A stretch of 64,000 nucleotides of DNA from contig NZ_FOKB01000004.1 of the NCBI RefSeq assembly GCF_900111895.1, positions 683,482 to 747,481 on the forward strand. The letters run 5' to 3'. How positions within the stretch are numbered: the first letter of the stretch is position 1; every line of letters begins with the position of its first letter. Source of the stretch: Pseudomonas simiae (GTDB lineage Bacteria > Pseudomonadota > Gammaproteobacteria > Pseudomonadales > Pseudomonadaceae). The notes beneath the pieces were generated by a model. That model had not been told where the DNA came from, searched no databases, and worked only from the letters and a program-made list of their open reading frames with translations. A program made the translations under genes and the position numbers. This document shows, one piece after another, positions 33,777 through 42,550 of the stretch.

Positions 33777-34714
33777 GCCTGGGGCGTCACCGACAGGGCG
33801 CGAAGGAAGCTGCGTCGCAAGGTCTCTTCACAGCCAAACCCGCACTGCACAGCGATGCGTTTGATCGATGCGGTGCTGTCCGCCAGTTGGCGGCGCGCGG
33901 TTTCGACGCGGATCAACTCGACGGCGCGTGCCGGGGTCTGGCCGGTTTCGGCACGGTAGTGGCGCACGAAGCTGCGCTCGCTCATGCCGGCCTGGGCGGC
34001 CAGGGTGGGGATGTTCAGGTCGAGGGTCAGGTTTTCGGCCATCCAGGCGTGGAGTTCGGCGAAACGGCTGTCGTCTTTTTGCAGGGACAGGGTCACGCTG
34101 AATTGGGACTGACCACCGGGGCGCTTGAGGAACACCACCAGGTGCCGCGCCACTTCCAGGGCGATGGCGCGGCCCAGGTCTTCCTCCACCAGCGCCAGGC
34201 ACAGGTCGATGCCAGCGGTGACACCGGCGGACGTCCAGACCGCACCCTGCTGAATGAAAATCGGGTTGGACTCCACCGTCAACGAAGGAAATTTGCGCGC
34301 CAGCTCTTCACAACGGGTCCAATGAGTGGCCACGCGACAACCGTCGAGCATGCCGCTGGCGGCCAGCAGGAACGCGCCGGTGCAGACGGACGTCATGCGC
34401 CGGGTGTGTTTGGCTTTCTCGCGCACCCAATCCACCAGGGCCGGGTCTTCGGCAGCGCCGTACACGCCCCAACCGCCGGCGATCACCAACGTATCGCACG
34501 GCGCGTCCGCAGCCGGTAACGGCTCGGCCACCAGGGCCAGGCCGGCGGAGGTCATCACCGGTTCCGATTGGGCGGCGATCACCGACACCGCGTAAGGCAA
34601 GGGTTCGCCGCGCTGGCGCGCCAGGTCATTGGTGGAGGCGAACACCTGCAGCGGCCCGGTCACATCGAGCACCTGGGCATTATCGAAAGCGAGGACGTGA
34701 ACGATTCGAGGCAT
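33710..34714 (-). CDS. GlxA-type AraC-family regulator
   Basis: The 334-residue protein joins a DJ-1/PfpI-like amidase domain (MPRIVHVLAFDNAQVLDVTG, then VCTGAFLLAASG) to a C-terminal AraC DNA-binding domain (LAAQAGMSERSFVRHYRAET and AVQCGFGCEETLRRSFLRAL). The start at 34714 gives the usual GlxA N-terminus. It is divergent from isonitrile hydratase, 90 bases apart, and probably regulates it. Its end overlaps the hydrolase gene. Confidence 0.9.
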   Translation of the reverse strand: MPRIVHVLAFDNAQVLDVTGPLQVFASTNDLARQRGEPLPYAVSVIAAQSEPVMTSAGLALVAEPLPAADAPCDTLVIAGGWGVYGAAEDPALVDWVREKAKHTRRMTSVCTGAFLLAASGMLDGCRVATHWTRCEELARKFPSLTVESNPIFIQQGAVWTSAGVTAGIDLCLALVEEDLGRAIALEVARHLVVFLKRPGGQSQFSVTLSLQKDDSRFAELHAWMAENLTLDLNIPTLAAQAGMSERSFVRHYRAETGQTPARAVELIRVETARRQLADSTASIKRIAVQCGFGCEETLRRSFLRALSVTPQAYRERFSPSSSSSASSVACGAS

Positions 34715-34804
34715 GATTGGCGTGATTCGTGGCTTCAATGGCGTATTCGCCAAAGCCTAGGCCTCTAGAGTGAAGCCGTCCACCCCTTTCACGGAGCTTC
34801 ATTC

Positions 34805-35485
34805 ATGACCTTGCAGATCGGCTTTCTGTTGTTCCCCGGCATCCAGCAACTGGACCTCACGGGCCCCTACGACGTGCTGGGTTCACTGCCGGAGGTGAAC
34901 CTGCACCTGGTGTGGAAAGACCTGGAACCCATCACCTCCAGCACTGGCCTGGTGTTTACCCCGACCATGACCTACGCCGACTGCCCGCGCCTGGATGTGA
35001 TCTGCGTACCCGGCGGTTCCGGCGTGGGCGCACTGATGGAAGACCCGCAGACCCTGGACTTCCTCAAGGCCCAGGCACAGACGGCGCGCTATGTGACCTC
35101 GGTGTGCACCGGCTCGCTGGTACTGGGCGCGGCAGGTTTGCTACGGGGACGCAAGGCGACTACACACTGGGCCTACCACGACCTGCTCGCCCCGCTCGGC
35201 GCCATCCCCGTACACGAACGCGTGGTCCGTGACGGCAACCTGCTGACCGGCGGCGGCATCACCGCCGGCATCGACTTCGCCCTGACCCTGGCGGCCGAGT
35301 TGTACAGCGAGGCGGCGGCGCAACTGGTGCAGTTGCAGATTGAATACGCCCCCGCGCCACCCTTCGACTCCGGCCGCCCGGACACCGCGCCCCAGCACGT
35401 GCTGGAAGAAGCCAACAAGCGCACCGTCGAATCGCGCAGAGTGCGCGGTGAGATCGTCGCGCGCGCGGCGGCACGGTTGGGCTGA
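34805..35485 (+). CDS. inhA: Isonitrile hydratase
   Basis: The 226-residue DJ-1/PfpI-superfamily protein closely resembles P. putida isonitrile hydratase InhA (228 residues): MTLQIGFLLFPGIQQLDLTG, the nucleophile cysteine in YVTSVCTGSLVLGAAGLL, and GGGITAGIDFALTLAAEL. It hydrates isonitriles to N-substituted formamides in the cytoplasm. Identification is from memory of the P. putida sequence. The divergent GlxA-type regulator is the expected partner. Confidence 0.82.
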   Translation: MTLQIGFLLFPGIQQLDLTGPYDVLGSLPEVNLHLVWKDLEPITSSTGLVFTPTMTYADCPRLDVICVPGGSGVGALMEDPQTLDFLKAQAQTARYVTSVCTGSLVLGAAGLLRGRKATTHWAYHDLLAPLGAIPVHERVVRDGNLLTGGGITAGIDFALTLAAELYSEAAAQLVQLQIEYAPAPPFDSGRPDTAPQHVLEEANKRTVESRRVRGEIVARAAARLG

Positions 35486-35664
35486 CTCTGCCAAGCAGCT
35501 GCAGGCGCCGGCTTGTCGGCGATAGTCGTAGGTATCTAAACGCTAACCACGATGCGAAGGGAGCCGCTCTTGATCTTGATCTAAGGCGGTCCCCCAAATC
35601 CTTGTCGGATTACGGGCACACCGAGCCTAGGCGAGGTGCCGAGTGTTGGGGCAAGAGTCCTTTG

Positions 35665-35707
35665 CTTACTTTGGGCTGGGCCGGCATTCCGGCCTTTCCA
35701 AAGTGAG
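35665..35707. repeat. Two-tier hairpin repeat element
   Basis: CTTACTTTGG (35665-35674) pairs with CCAAAGTGAG (35698-35707) with one wobble. Inside, GGCCGG (35679-35684) pairs with CCGGCC (35689-35694) around a CATT loop. A shorter dyad, CCGTTA/TAACGG, follows near 35737-35754. Confidence 0.75.
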
Positions 35708-35786
35708 TCGCCGTAAGGGCGAAACCCATAGCAGCCGTTACCTAAATAACGGATAGGTACCCGGCCTGATCCAACATCCAGGTCGG

Positions 35787-35825
35787 CTGTCAGGCCGCCT
35801 TCGCAGGCAAGCCAGCTCCCACATT
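35787..35825. repeat. REP element, copy 2
   Basis: CTGTCAGGCCGCCTTCGCAG followed by GCAAGCCAGCTCCCACATT is almost identical to the element at 15-57, differing by one base in the GCCAGCT/GCCCGCT part. It lies just before the end of the LysE gene. Confidence 0.8.
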
Positions 35826-35847
35826 GATCAGCCGTACTCTCTTCAAG

Positions 35848-36465
35848 TCAGGTTGGGCGAGACATCACCGCCAACACCGTCAACACCGTCGCCAACCCCC
35901 ATTTCTGTAGCCAGGCCCCCTGTGAGCGACGGGCAAAAAACCGACTCAGCGCCCCACCAAAAATGCCCAACAGCCCATGAAATACAGCTGCAATCACGGT
36001 CAACACCCCCCCAAGCACCATCAACTGCACCGCAATGTCCCCTGCTTCCGGCCGTACAAACTGCGGCAAAAACACCACAAAAAACAGCAACGCCTTGGGA
36101 TTGAGCAAGCTATTGAGCATGGCCTGCAAAAACACCCGGCCCAAGGGCACACGGTCGATGTGCCCCGCATTCGGCACGGGGCGTTTCTGCAAGGTCTTGA
36201 ACACCAGCCACAACAGGTAGACCACCCCCGCATACCGGATCACGTCAAAGGATGGCGGCCAACTGGCAACCAACGCCGTCACCCCGGTAGCGGTCAAGGC
36301 GGTCAACAGCACGTCGGCCACGCCAATACCCAGGGCCGATGCCATCCCCCCGCGCCAACCGTGGGTGACGCCATGACTGACCACAAAGGCCATGTTCGGC
36401 CCCGGGGACAACAGCAACAACAGCACAGCACCGGAAAATACCGCCAGGGTCGCCAGGTCGATCAT
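35848..36465 (-). CDS. LysE/RhtB-family amino-acid exporter
   Basis: The 205-residue protein has about six membrane helices and the LysE/RhtB signature LLLLSPGPNMAFVVSHGVTH then GWRGGMASALGIGVADVLLT, plus NPKALLFFVVFLPQFV. It exports amino acids or related metabolites; the substrate cannot be told from sequence. The start at 36465 gives the family N-terminus; the longer open frame to 36600 crosses the promoter region of the divergent sigma-factor gene. Confidence 0.88.
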   Translation of the reverse strand: MIDLATLAVFSGAVLLLLLSPGPNMAFVVSHGVTHGWRGGMASALGIGVADVLLTALTATGVTALVASWPPSFDVIRYAGVVYLLWLVFKTLQKRPVPNAGHIDRVPLGRVFLQAMLNSLLNPKALLFFVVFLPQFVRPEAGDIAVQLMVLGGVLTVIAAVFHGLLGIFGGALSRFFARRSQGAWLQKWGLATVLTVLAVMSRPT

Positions 36466-36579
36466 GCTCAAGCCTTCCACCGGGAAAAGCCTGCAGATTA
36501 GTCCGTGCATCCAGGGCGGACAAAAAATTGTGCTGGATACATTGCGCTGCGGCAATTGCGAAGCGTCATGAGCAACGAT

Positions 36580-36598
36580 TAGAATGCGAAACATTATC
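36580..36598 (+). promoter_or_regulatory. Fur box before the second ECF sigma gene
   Basis: TAGAATGCGAAACATTATC matches 14 of 19 positions of the Fur consensus GATAATGATAATCATTATC, with the right half-site complete. It lies 27 bases before the sigma-factor start, where iron-replete Fur would block transcription. Confidence 0.65.
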
Positions 36599-36625
36599 AA
36601 TTAAGACAGCTGCGCCAGGATGCCC

Positions 36626-37141
36626 ATGTCGAGCGATCACCCACTGGACCATGCCGCCATCGGCCAGCTTTACCATGCCCATCATGCCTGGCTGCGCGGC
36701 TGGTTGAGCCGCCGCACCGGCTGCCGCGAACACGCCGCCGACCTGGCCCAGGAAACCTTCGTGCGCCTGCTTAATGCGCGCAGGCAGCAAACCTTGCAGC
36801 AGCCGCGCGCGTACTTGAGCAGCATCGCCCGCAGCCTGATGATCGACCAATACCGCCGCCGCGAACTGGAGCGCGCCTACCTGGAAAGCCTCGCGCACTT
36901 CCCGCAAGTCGAGGTGCCGTCGGAAGAAACCCGCCTGTTGATCCTCGACAGCCTGGAACGTATCGACCGTCTGCTCGACCAGCTCAAGCCGCGCGTGCGC
37001 GAAGCCTTTTTGCTGGCGCAACTGGATGGCCTGACTTGCGCACAGATCGCCCTGCGTCTCGGCGTGTCCAAGGCCACGGTGGAACGGGACCTGTCCAAGG
37101 CGCTGCACGCGTGTTACCGGTTGCGTTATGTCGAAAACTGA
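36626..37141 (+). CDS. FecI-type ECF sigma factor (second cassette)
   Basis: The 171-residue protein has sigma region 2 (EHAADLAQETFVRLLNARRQ, PRAYLSSIARSLMIDQYRRR) and region 4 (LKPRVREAFLLAQLDGLTCA then QIALRLGVSKATVERDL). It is an iron-starvation ECF sigma that should direct transcription of the receptor two genes on. ATG 36626 is preferred because AGGA is five bases upstream; ATG 36620 overlaps that site. It overlaps fecR by 14 bases. Confidence 0.92.
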   Translation: MSSDHPLDHAAIGQLYHAHHAWLRGWLSRRTGCREHAADLAQETFVRLLNARRQQTLQQPRAYLSSIARSLMIDQYRRRELERAYLESLAHFPQVEVPSEETRLLILDSLERIDRLLDQLKPRVREAFLLAQLDGLTCAQIALRLGVSKATVERDLSKALHACYRLRYVEN

Positions 37142-38078
37142 CGCGCAGCTGGTCGACCAGGCGATCCAGTGGATGATCACCCTGCGTTTCAATGTCGCCG
37201 ACGATGCCAGCACCGCCGCCTTCGAACGTTGGCTGCACACCAGCGCCGAACACCAGCGGGTGTGGCAGCGGGTGACAGCGATGAATGACGATTTCAATCA
37301 TCTACCGGCCCAGGTCGGCCGGCATGCCCTGCGCGGGGCGCGCCAACGCATCAGTCGCCGTGAGGGCTTGAAACTGCTGGGCCTGGTGGCCGGCGCCGCC
37401 GGCTTGACCTGGCTCGGTCGCGACTACACGCCCCTGCACGCCTGGATGGCCGACTATCGCACCGCGACCGGCGAACGGCGCTGGGTGGCATTGAACGATG
37501 GCAGCCGGATCCAGCTCAACAGCGCCAGCGCGATCGATGCGTCGCTCAACGCAGACCGACGCTTGGTGCAGTTGCGCCAGGGAGAAATCGTGGTGAATAC
37601 CGGGGCCGACGACCGCCCTTTCTGGGTCCAGACCCGTGACGGTTACCTACGCGCCCTCGGCACGCGATTCCTGGTACGCGAAGACGCCTACGGCACTTTG
37701 CTCGCCGTGCAGCAAGGCGCGGTGGCGGTGTTTGCCGACAGCCAGACCGCCAGCGCACGCCAGGTCCTCAAGCCCGGCGAACAGGTGGTGTTCAACCGCA
37801 GCGGCATTCGCCCGGCGGTCGCCAACGGCCTGGATCCCTGGGCCTGGAGCGATGGCGTGATCAGCGCCCACCACATGCGCCTGGACGATTTTCTCACCGA
37901 ACTGGGTCGCTACCGCAACGGCTTGTTGCGCTGCAGCGAGGCAGTGGCCGGGTTGCGGGTGTCGGGGACTTATCAGTTGGACGACACCGATCAGGTGCTG
38001 GGCCTGGTGGCGCAGTCGCTCAAGCTCGATGTCACGTACCGCAGCCGCTATTGGGTGACCGTTTCACCGCGCGTGTAA
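37128..38078 (+). CDS. FecR-like anti-sigma regulator (second cassette)
   Basis: The 316-residue protein has the cytoplasmic domain (VDQAIQWMITLRFNVADDAS, FERWLHTSAEHQRVWQRV), a transmembrane segment near residues 82-98, and a periplasmic FecR domain (LNDGSRIQLNSASAIDASLN, LGTRFLVRED). It controls the preceding sigma factor and senses the receptor's STN domain. It lies between the sigma and receptor genes, completing the standard cassette. Confidence 0.92.
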   Translation: MSKTDAQLVDQAIQWMITLRFNVADDASTAAFERWLHTSAEHQRVWQRVTAMNDDFNHLPAQVGRHALRGARQRISRREGLKLLGLVAGAAGLTWLGRDYTPLHAWMADYRTATGERRWVALNDGSRIQLNSASAIDASLNADRRLVQLRQGEIVVNTGADDRPFWVQTRDGYLRALGTRFLVREDAYGTLLAVQQGAVAVFADSQTASARQVLKPGEQVVFNRSGIRPAVANGLDPWAWSDGVISAHHMRLDDFLTELGRYRNGLLRCSEAVAGLRVSGTYQLDDTDQVLGLVAQSLKLDVTYRSRYWVTVSPRV

Positions 38079-38091
38079 ATTTTCAAAAATA

Positions 38092-38110
38092 AATGAGGTG
38101 AATTCTCATT
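38092..38110 (+). promoter_or_regulatory. AATGAG/CTCATT dyad before the receptor gene
   Basis: AATGAGGTGAATTCTCATT has six-base inverted arms (AATGAG/CTCATT) and lies 74 bases upstream of the TonB receptor start. It may be a Fur or sigma recognition element; the match to the 19-bp Fur consensus is poor, so its role is inference. Confidence 0.4.
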
Positions 38111-38183
38111 GCCGCTCGACCTGTAAGGAAAGGCCGATCAACAGGCCAGTTTTATCCACTTCCTTCAGGAGCATCCCGCGGTC

Positions 38184-40667
38184 ATGCAAGCGTTCCCTTC
38201 CCCTCGTTCCCCCCTCAAGCGTGCGGTACAGGCCGCCTTGCTTGGCCTCTGCCTGAGCAGCGCCTTGCCCGTGGCCGTGATGGCCGAAACCCCGGCCAGC
38301 GACACCCAGGCCCGCGACTGGAACATTGCTGCCGCTGCCCTGGCAACAGCACTGGACCAGTTCGCCCGCCAGGCCGGCATCAGCCTGTCGTACGACGCCA
38401 CCAGCGTCGCCGGCAAAACCAGCCAGGGTTTGAGTGGCCGTTTTGATTCTCAGCAGGCCCTCGAACAACTGCTACGCGGCCAGGGCCTGCAAGCCCAACG
38501 CCAGGGCAACAGCACCTGGATGCTGCTGCCACAAGTGGCCGATACCGGTTCGCTGAACCTGGGCGCCACCCTGATCAACGGCGAACGTCTGGGCGCCACC
38601 ACCGACGGCACCGGCTCCTACACCACCGGCGCGGTCACCATCGGCAAGGGCGAACACAGCCTGCGGGAAACCCCGCAATCGGTGAGTGTGATGACTCGCC
38701 AATTCATGGACGACCAAAACGTCACCACCATCGACGACGTGATGGAACGCACGCCCGGCATCACCACCTACGAGTCACCCATGGGCGGCAAGTACTTCTA
38801 CTCCAGAGGCTTCAAGATGCTCGGCCAGTACCAGTACGACGGCGTGCCCCTGGACATGGGCAAGGACTACGTCCAGGCCGACAGTTTCAGCGCGAACATG
38901 GCGATTTATGACCGCGTGGAAGTCCTCAAGGGCGCCGCCGGCATGCTCAAGGGCGCCGGCACCGCCAGCGGTGCGGTGAACTTCGTGCGCAAGCGTCCAC
39001 AGGCCAAGCCCACCACCAGCTTGTCGCTATCGGCCGGCACCTGGGACAACTACCGCGCCGATGTCGACACCGGCGGTCCGTTGAATGACAGCGGCACCCT
39101 GCGTGGTCGCGCGGCGGTGAGCCAGCAGACGCGTGGGTCGTACATGGACATCGCCAAGCGCCAGGACCAGGCGTTCTACGGCGCGCTGGATTTCGACCTC
39201 ACGCCGGACACCACCCTGGGCGTCGGCGCCAGCTACGAAGATGTCGACGCCACGCCGTGCTGGGGCGGCCTGCCGCGCTATGCCGACGGCAAAAGCGCCA
39301 ACCTGAGCCGCTCGACCTGCCTGGGCCAATCCTGGAACGACTGGCAAAGCCGGCGCACCACGTTCTTCGCTGATGTAACCCATCACTTCAACGATGATTG
39401 GAAACTCAAGGTCGCGGCGGTCCACAGCCGCAACCTGCAAGACACCAAGTATGCCGCCAGCGAAGGCACCATCAACTATGGCAACCCGGCGCCCACGGCC
39501 AACTCCTATGCTGCGTTGATGGACTACGACCACAAGGACTTCGGCCTCGATGCCTATGTGGACGGCAAGTTCGAAGCCTTTGGCCTGGAGCATGAGCTGA
39601 TCCTCGGCGCCAACGGCAGCCGTGGCACCCAGGACGATGTGTACGCGATCCAGAACCTGCCCAAGCGCCAGAGCATCTACCAGCCCGACCACCACTTCCC
39701 TGAGCCGGATAACAACACCTTCTGGCCGAACATGTATCGCGGCGGCACGGTCAAGGAAACCGCCACTCAATACGGCACCTACGCGACCTTGCGCTTGCGC
39801 CTGGCCGAGCCCTTGATGTTTATCGTCGGCAGCCGCGTGAGCTGGTACGAGAACCGTCGCCAGTCCAACAACCTGGCCTGGGGTGAATGGGCAGTGCAGG
39901 ACGCACGCACCAAGGAAACCGGTGAAGTCACGCCGTTCGCCGCGCTGATCTATGACCTCGACGAGCACCTGTCGGTGTACGCCAGCTACGCGGATATCTT
40001 CCAGCCGCAGAGCTCTTACGCCACCGTCGATGGCGCGGCACTCAAGCCCAAGATCGGGGACAACTACGAGCTGGGGATCAAAGGCGAATGGTTCGACGGA
40101 CGCCTCAACAGCTCCGTGGCACTGTTCCGCGCCATCGAGAAAAACGGCGCCGAATCCGACTACACCACGATGTGCCCGACCTCCGCCGATGGTTATTGCT
40201 ACACCGACACCGGCAAAGTGCGCGCCCAAGGCGTGGAGACCGAAATCAGCGGTGAATTGCTCGAGCGCCTGCAGCTTTTCGGCGGCTACACCTACACCCA
40301 GACCAAGTCTCTGAAAAACATCGACAGCCAGGTCGAAGGCGGTTCATCCAACACTTACGTGCCTCGGCACATGCTGCGATTGTGGGGTGACTACCAGCTC
40401 GACGGCGCGCTGGCGAAATGGAGCGTGGGCGCCGGGGTCAATGCCCAAAGCAGCAACTACCGCGTGCAAACCATCAAGCTCGAACAGGCCGGTTATGCGA
40501 CCTGGAGCGCACGCATGGCGTACCGCCTCGACGACACCTGGACCGTGGCGCTCAACGGCAACAATTTGTTCGACAAAAGCTATTACAACACAGTCGGTAC
40601 CGCCTCCTGGGGTAACTTCTACGGCGAACCACGCAATTTCACCGTTAGTTTAAAAGGCAACTTCTGA
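38184..40667 (+). CDS. TonB-dependent siderophore receptor with STN domain
   Basis: The 827-residue outer-membrane receptor has a signal peptide (VAVMA/ETP), an STN signalling domain (about 45-115; ALDQFARQAGISLSYDATSV), the plug (RETPQSVSVMTRQFMDDQN, TIDDVMERTPGITTYES, VEVLKGAAGMLKGAGTASGA) and a beta barrel ending in Phe (VSLKGNF). It belongs to the FpvA/FhuE/FoxA type for hydroxamate or pyoverdine-like ferric siderophores; the ligand is not decidable. The upstream sigma and FecR genes make it a transducer that activates its own expression. Confidence 0.9.
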   Translation: MQAFPSPRSPLKRAVQAALLGLCLSSALPVAVMAETPASDTQARDWNIAAAALATALDQFARQAGISLSYDATSVAGKTSQGLSGRFDSQQALEQLLRGQGLQAQRQGNSTWMLLPQVADTGSLNLGATLINGERLGATTDGTGSYTTGAVTIGKGEHSLRETPQSVSVMTRQFMDDQNVTTIDDVMERTPGITTYESPMGGKYFYSRGFKMLGQYQYDGVPLDMGKDYVQADSFSANMAIYDRVEVLKGAAGMLKGAGTASGAVNFVRKRPQAKPTTSLSLSAGTWDNYRADVDTGGPLNDSGTLRGRAAVSQQTRGSYMDIAKRQDQAFYGALDFDLTPDTTLGVGASYEDVDATPCWGGLPRYADGKSANLSRSTCLGQSWNDWQSRRTTFFADVTHHFNDDWKLKVAAVHSRNLQDTKYAASEGTINYGNPAPTANSYAALMDYDHKDFGLDAYVDGKFEAFGLEHELILGANGSRGTQDDVYAIQNLPKRQSIYQPDHHFPEPDNNTFWPNMYRGGTVKETATQYGTYATLRLRLAEPLMFIVGSRVSWYENRRQSNNLAWGEWAVQDARTKETGEVTPFAALIYDLDEHLSVYASYADIFQPQSSYATVDGAALKPKIGDNYELGIKGEWFDGRLNSSVALFRAIEKNGAESDYTTMCPTSADGYCYTDTGKVRAQGVETEISGELLERLQLFGGYTYTQTKSLKNIDSQVEGGSSNTYVPRHMLRLWGDYQLDGALAKWSVGAGVNAQSSNYRVQTIKLEQAGYATWSARMAYRLDDTWTVALNGNNLFDKSYYNTVGTASWGNFYGEPRNFTVSLKGNF

Positions 40668-40683
40668 TCGGGCGAACGCCCCG

Positions 40684-40712
40684 GTGGCAGGGCAGTAAGT
40701 ACGCCCTGCCAC
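40684..40712 (+). terminator. Hairpin terminator after the receptor gene
   Basis: GTGGCAGGGC (40684-40693) pairs perfectly with GCCCTGCCAC (40703-40712) around a nine-base loop, 16 bases after the receptor stop, followed by GCTCTATTTGT. Confidence 0.75.
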
Positions 40713-40895
40713 GCTCTATTTGTCCCCCTTTCCTTCCTCGCCTCAAAAAAGGTTTTTCCTTTAAGCAGGAAAAATCCGACATTTGTTCCTACACTCAAAA
40801 ACACACCTTATTAACGAGTGTCCAGACAAGGAACGTCAATAAAATGCCTCAAAAAAGACTAATTAACCTATCTAGCCCGCCACTTCCGCACGGCA

Positions 40896-40909
40896 GTCAA
40901 TTAATTGAC
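40896..40909 (+). promoter_or_regulatory. FleQ-box candidate upstream of pslA
   Basis: GTCAATTAATTGAC is a perfect 14-base palindrome that matches the published P. aeruginosa FleQ consensus GTCaNTAAAtTGAC at all but one position. FleQ is the c-di-GMP-responsive regulator of pel and psl in P. aeruginosa. The site lies about 200 bases upstream of the pslA start. Confidence 0.65.
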
Positions 40910-41110
40910 GAGACTCAGTAAGGACACACGCCTTTAGTCACCACCCCAGTCACTACCCTGCAAAATCCATTCAAATGGATAGCTGCATTTGCAATGAAAA
41001 GTTGCGTATTACCCAGAGTAGCCAGTTTGTCCAGCGCGCTAAAGCAGCCTGCTGCTTTATTGAACAAACAATCAAACAGCGAAGTCTGGAGTGCAATGAG
41101 GGATGTTTTT

Positions 41111-42550
41111 ATGCGAGAGAAGTCGTCTGTCGACAGTTTGTTTTTAACGCGCGCCGGTTTTGTTGAGTTCTTTGTTGTTTTCGTCAAGTTGATCCATGGC
41201 CTGACGGCCATTTTGCCTCCACTGGTCCTGGTACTCTTCCTGGACCCGATAGACCCTGAGCTGCGCGCCCACTTCCTGGGCCTGCTGGTGTTTTTCGCGG
41301 TCCTGACCATTATTCTGTTCCAGGCCCTGGGCATCTATTCCGAAGAATTGTTCAGCAACCGGCTGCGCCTGAAAACCAAGATCAAGGCCTGGACGGCGGC
41401 TTTTTGCATCCTGCTGTTCATGTACCAGATTCTGCAGTTCTTCCCGCAATTGACCCCACGCAACCTGGTGACGTGGTACATCGTCAGCCTGGGGCTGTTT
41501 TGTCTTGAACGCCTGGTAATGCTGCGCCTGTACCGCCGGCTGATGCGTGCCGGCAAATACCTGCAACGTACGGTGATCCTGGGCTTTACCGACACCGCGG
41601 TGCATGTCGCCGATCATTTGCAGCGCAACGGCGATATTCGTTCCGGCCTGGTCGGCTTCATCGATGACCGCACCGAACGCATTCCCAAGGAGCTGAGCAA
41701 CCTGCCCCTGCTGGGCAACACCCGCGACCTGGAAAAACTGATCCGCGCCGAGCAGGTCAACCAGGTGATGATCTGCCTGCCCTGGGCTGCCGAACAACGC
41801 ATTCACGGCCTGGTCAACCGCCTGCGGCAGTTGTCGGTGAACGTCGTGCTGGTGCCGGACATGGCCGCCCTGCGCTACGGCCACAGCAAAATCACCGACG
41901 TGGGCGGCATCCTGATGTTCAACACCTCGCAGTTGCCGCTGCGTGGCTGGTCGCCGGTGATCAAGCGCTGTGAGGATTTGCTGCTGGCCAGCCTGGCGTT
42001 GGTGGCGCTGTCGCCGGTGATGCTGGCAACGGCGATTGCCATCAAGCTCGACTCCAAGGGCCCGGTGTTGTTTCGCCAGAACCGCTATGGCTACAACGAC
42101 AATGAAATTCGCGTGTTCAAGTTCCGCTCGATGTACACCGACCAGAGCGACTTCACCGCCGAACGCCAGACCACTCGCGAAGACCCGCGCATCACCCGCG
42201 TGGGCCGCATCATCCGCAAGACCAGCATCGACGAGCTGCCGCAACTGTTCAACGTGCTGCTGGGCAACATGTCCATGGTCGGCCCGCGTCCGCATGCCAC
42301 CGCCACCAAGGCGGCCGGGGTTCCCTTCGAGGTGGCGGTGAGCGAGTACAGCTCCCGGCACCGGGTCAAGCCGGGCATTACCGGCTGGGCGCAGATCAAT
42401 GGTTACCGGGGTGAGACCGACACCCTGTTCAAGATCCAGAAACGTGTCGAGTACGACTTGGAGTACATCTCCAAGTGGTCGGTGTGGTTTGACTTGTACA
42501 TCGTTTTCATGACGGTCCCGGCCGTCCTTTCCACCAAGGAAGTCTATTGA
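41111..42550 (+). CDS. pslA: Undecaprenyl-phosphate sugar phosphotransferase PslA
   Basis: The 479-residue protein has four N-terminal membrane helices, a central Rossmann-like CoA-binding domain, a fifth membrane helix (about 285-305) and a C-terminal bacterial sugar transferase domain with [44 protein letters not shown] then GPRP, and [12 protein letters not shown]. It starts the Psl repeat unit on undecaprenyl phosphate at the inner membrane. P. aeruginosa PslA has 478 residues, which together with AGGGA seven bases upstream supports the start at 41111. A second candidate start is 41096. Confidence 0.93.
   Translation: MREKSSVDSLFLTRAGFVEFFVVFVKLIHGLTAILPPLVLVLFLDPIDPELRAHFLGLLVFFAVLTIILFQALGIYSEELFSNRLRLKTKIKAWTAAFCILLFMYQILQFFPQLTPRNLVTWYIVSLGLFCLERLVMLRLYRRLMRAGKYLQRTVILGFTDTAVHVADHLQRNGDIRSGLVGFIDDRTERIPKELSNLPLLGNTRDLEKLIRAEQVNQVMICLPWAAEQRIHGLVNRLRQLSVNVVLVPDMAALRYGHSKITDVGGILMFNTSQLPLRGWSPVIKRCEDLLLASLALVALSPVMLATAIAIKLDSKGPVLFRQNRYGYNDNEIRVFKFRSMYTDQSDFTAERQTTREDPRITRVGRIIRKTSIDELPQLFNVLLGNMSMVGPRPHATATKAAGVPFEVAVSEYSSRHRVKPGITGWAQINGYRGETDTLFKIQKRVEYDLEYISKWSVWFDLYIVFMTVPAVLSTKEVY

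Larger units (their letters stand above)
35486..35847. other. Repeat-rich intergenic region, no gene
   Basis: These 362 bases hold several inverted repeats and one REP unit but no credible gene. The stretch around 35640-35725 is a sequence I associate with recurrent non-coding Pseudomonas repeats often mis-called as small proteins; this is recollection, not a search. Confidence 0.65.
40668..41110 (+). other. psl operon upstream region and long leader
   Basis: These 443 bases contain no gene. They hold the receptor terminator (40684-40712), an A/T-rich hairpin TTTTTCCT/AGGAAAAA (40753-40774), the FleQ-box candidate (40896-40909) and a GC-poor stretch likely to contain the psl promoter. GGA-containing segments such as ACAAGGAACG (about 40828) and GGGATG before pslA could serve RsmA/CsrA, which represses psl translation in P. 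aeruginosa. That last point is family knowledge applied by position. Confidence 0.6.

Noticed and set aside
39027..40229. A 400-codon minus-strand frame inside the second TonB receptor
   Set aside because: Antisense shadow of a well-supported gene, with low-complexity Val/Gly/Ala content.
40753..40774. TTTTTCCT/AGGAAAAA hairpin as a terminator
   Set aside because: A/T-rich stem without a following T run; the stronger GC hairpin at 40684-40712 already fits as the receptor terminator.
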